NCBI GenBank assembly: GCA_905221605.1
Contig: CAJNDS010000202.1
Span: forward strand, 770,404-834,403
DNA: 64,000 nucleotides
Source of the DNA: Symbiodinium natans
Taxonomy: Eukaryota > Sar > Dinophyceae > Suessiales > Symbiodiniaceae
Direction: 5' to 3'
A program made the position numbers and the translations under genes. How positions within the stretch are numbered: position 1 is the stretch's first letter; every line of letters begins with the position of its first letter. The notes beneath the pieces were generated by a model. The model did no database searches and was not told the origin of the DNA. It was given only the letters and a program-made list of their open reading frames with translations. This document shows positions 62,853-64,000 of this stretch, piece after piece.

Positions 62853-64000
62853 ATGCGGGCTTTCCTGTTGGCCGCCTCTGCTTTCGCACGCTCACCGGAA
62901 CCTGTAGGCCAGGAGCGAACACGGCATTTGAGCGCACCAAGCACTATTTTCCCGAGACTGGCCAGGTCCCGTGTGTTCGGGCTCGATCGAGCTGCAGGGC
63001 CACGGCCGCCAAGCAGAAACCAGCTTCCTTCAGCTAAGGGAGTGGCCCACCAGCCTAAGCCATGGCAAGTGTCGACCATCATGACCTGTGTGAGCTGAGG
63101 TTCTATCCAGACGGCCAATGCATACTGGAATGTGCCTGGAGAGTTGGCTGGAGATGTGGAAGTTTCCAATGGAGAGATTCACGTGTTTATCAAGGGCCGA
63201 ACATACTTCTCGGATACTTGTGTGCCTACAGAGTTCAGCAACAGCCGCTATTCCAAGCTGTTTCTGCTCGGCAAAAGGCTACGGTGGAAAACTGACATCT
63301 CAGGGACGGACTGTGGTTGCAATGCTGCGTTCTACCTGGGCTCACTTCACCAAAACGCAGAGGTATCACAATGCCTAGATCACTACTGTGATGCGAATGA
63401 CGTGTGTGGAGTGCGCTGTACGGAGATTGATTTGCAAGAGGCGAACCGATATGCCTTCCACTCTGTGCTGCACTTGCCCGATGACAACTCTGGAAGTGGT
63501 CTTGGCTATGGTGGTGGGGGCCTGGATTGGAGCTGGCACAGGGACTGGACCAGAGAAGAATATGGGCCCGGTGCCCACTGCATCGACACCAACCGTCCCT
63601 TTGAGGTTGAGGTTGGGTTCCCTCTTGGCAGCAACGGCCAACTACGGGCAATAACAACACGCTTGTCCCAGATTGGAAGTCCATGCGACTTGAATGCCGA
63701 GGTTGCTACCGACAGCTACATTTTCCGAGGCCGACACAGTGCAAGCGAGCTGACCCAAGCCCTCCATGAGGGTATGACGCCCATCGTTAGCTACTGGAAG
63801 CACGAGAACATGCAGTGGATGGATGGCAAAGGTGCCGATGGTTTGGGCCCGTGTGCCGTGGACCGTCCTGATCAGTGCGGACCCTCTGTCAAGTTCTACG
63901 CAGCTCGGCGAATCTTTCAGGCCCTTAACATTCATATATATGCCCCCCCCGGCAGTGGATGCCCATCCTCTTCATCTGACCTACCTTTTGGAATGCGTTG
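62853..64000 (+). CDS. GH7-family cellulase (cellobiohydrolase/endoglucanase type), partial at window end
   Basis: A start at 62853 gives MRAFLLAASAFARSPEP, a likely signal peptide. A stop in that frame at 63096 implies an intron, and a second exon (acceptor ...ctatccag| near 63110) stays open to the window end. That exon aligns block by block with fungal GH7 enzymes: KLFLLGKRLRWKTDISGTDC then GCNAAFYLGSLHQN, CTEIDLQEANRY with the E-x-D-x-x-E catalytic set (E 63423, D 63429, E 63438), DWTREEYGPGAHCIDTNRPF, and GMTPIVSYWKHENMQWMDGK. It should hydrolyse beta-1,4-glucan. Dinoflagellates have GH7-type cellulases linked to the cellulosic theca and cell-cycle progression. Many Cys suggest secretion. 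The final codons (GSGCPSSSSDLP) may start a Ser-rich linker. The residues just before the acceptor are unresolved. Confidence 0.88.

Overview
This window looks like nuclear DNA of a dinoflagellate, probably a Symbiodiniaceae-like alga. That rests on several independent signs: degenerate copies of the dinoflagellate spliced leader (DinoSL) built into the genome, LINE fragments of a type I associate with dinoflagellates (GEAxHPGP motifs, a LRRRLRLPLPL...GDHALAC C-terminal domain), a GH7 cellulase gene, short exons with GT/GC/GA-AG-like borders, scattered TTTAGGG-like tracts and many simple repeats. No rRNA, tRNA, CRISPR or bacterial-type operon was recognised. Most short open frames are chance.

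Layout. 0-25 kb: sparse, mostly non-coding DNA with a few multi-exon genes, all apparently on the minus strand. They are a conserved membrane-anchored protein (1.4-4.2 kb), a Lys/Ala-tailed protein with a duplicated 3' end (11.1-12.3 kb), a GMVQ-repeat protein (14.2-14.7 kb) and a Lys/Glu-rich charged protein (17.9-18.5 kb). Between them lie telomere-like tracts, a 640-bp TG/TATG microsatellite and diverged tandem repeats.

26.15-41.18 kb: a Ty1/copia-type LTR retrotransposon on the minus strand. It has 531-bp LTRs differing at one base, a primer-binding-site candidate, a purine tract, and one open 2872-codon gag-PR-IN-RT-RH frame with a long C-terminal extension. Two unusual things sit inside it. 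First, two 2.5-kb direct units lie between the purine tract and the far LTR; each begins with the LTR-terminal 14-mer and carries a related Cys-rich ORF. Second, a 1.7-kb stretch in the middle of the polyprotein reads much better in another frame.

41-55 kb: a graveyard of non-LTR retrotransposons. A minus-strand LINE (RT and terminal zinc finger) is split by a plus-strand LINE-derived insert that starts with a DinoSL relic and ends in an A-rich tail, as expected of a reverse-transcribed, trans-spliced mRNA. Other C-terminal and RT fragments surround it.

55-64 kb: plus-strand genes. There is a possible ion-channel-like exon (58.4 kb), an MFS sugar-transporter-family gene (59.4-61.0 kb) and a secreted GH7 cellulase gene that runs off the right edge (62.85 kb onward). 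Minus-strand genes on the left and plus-strand genes on the right fit the blockwise gene orientation reported for Symbiodiniaceae.
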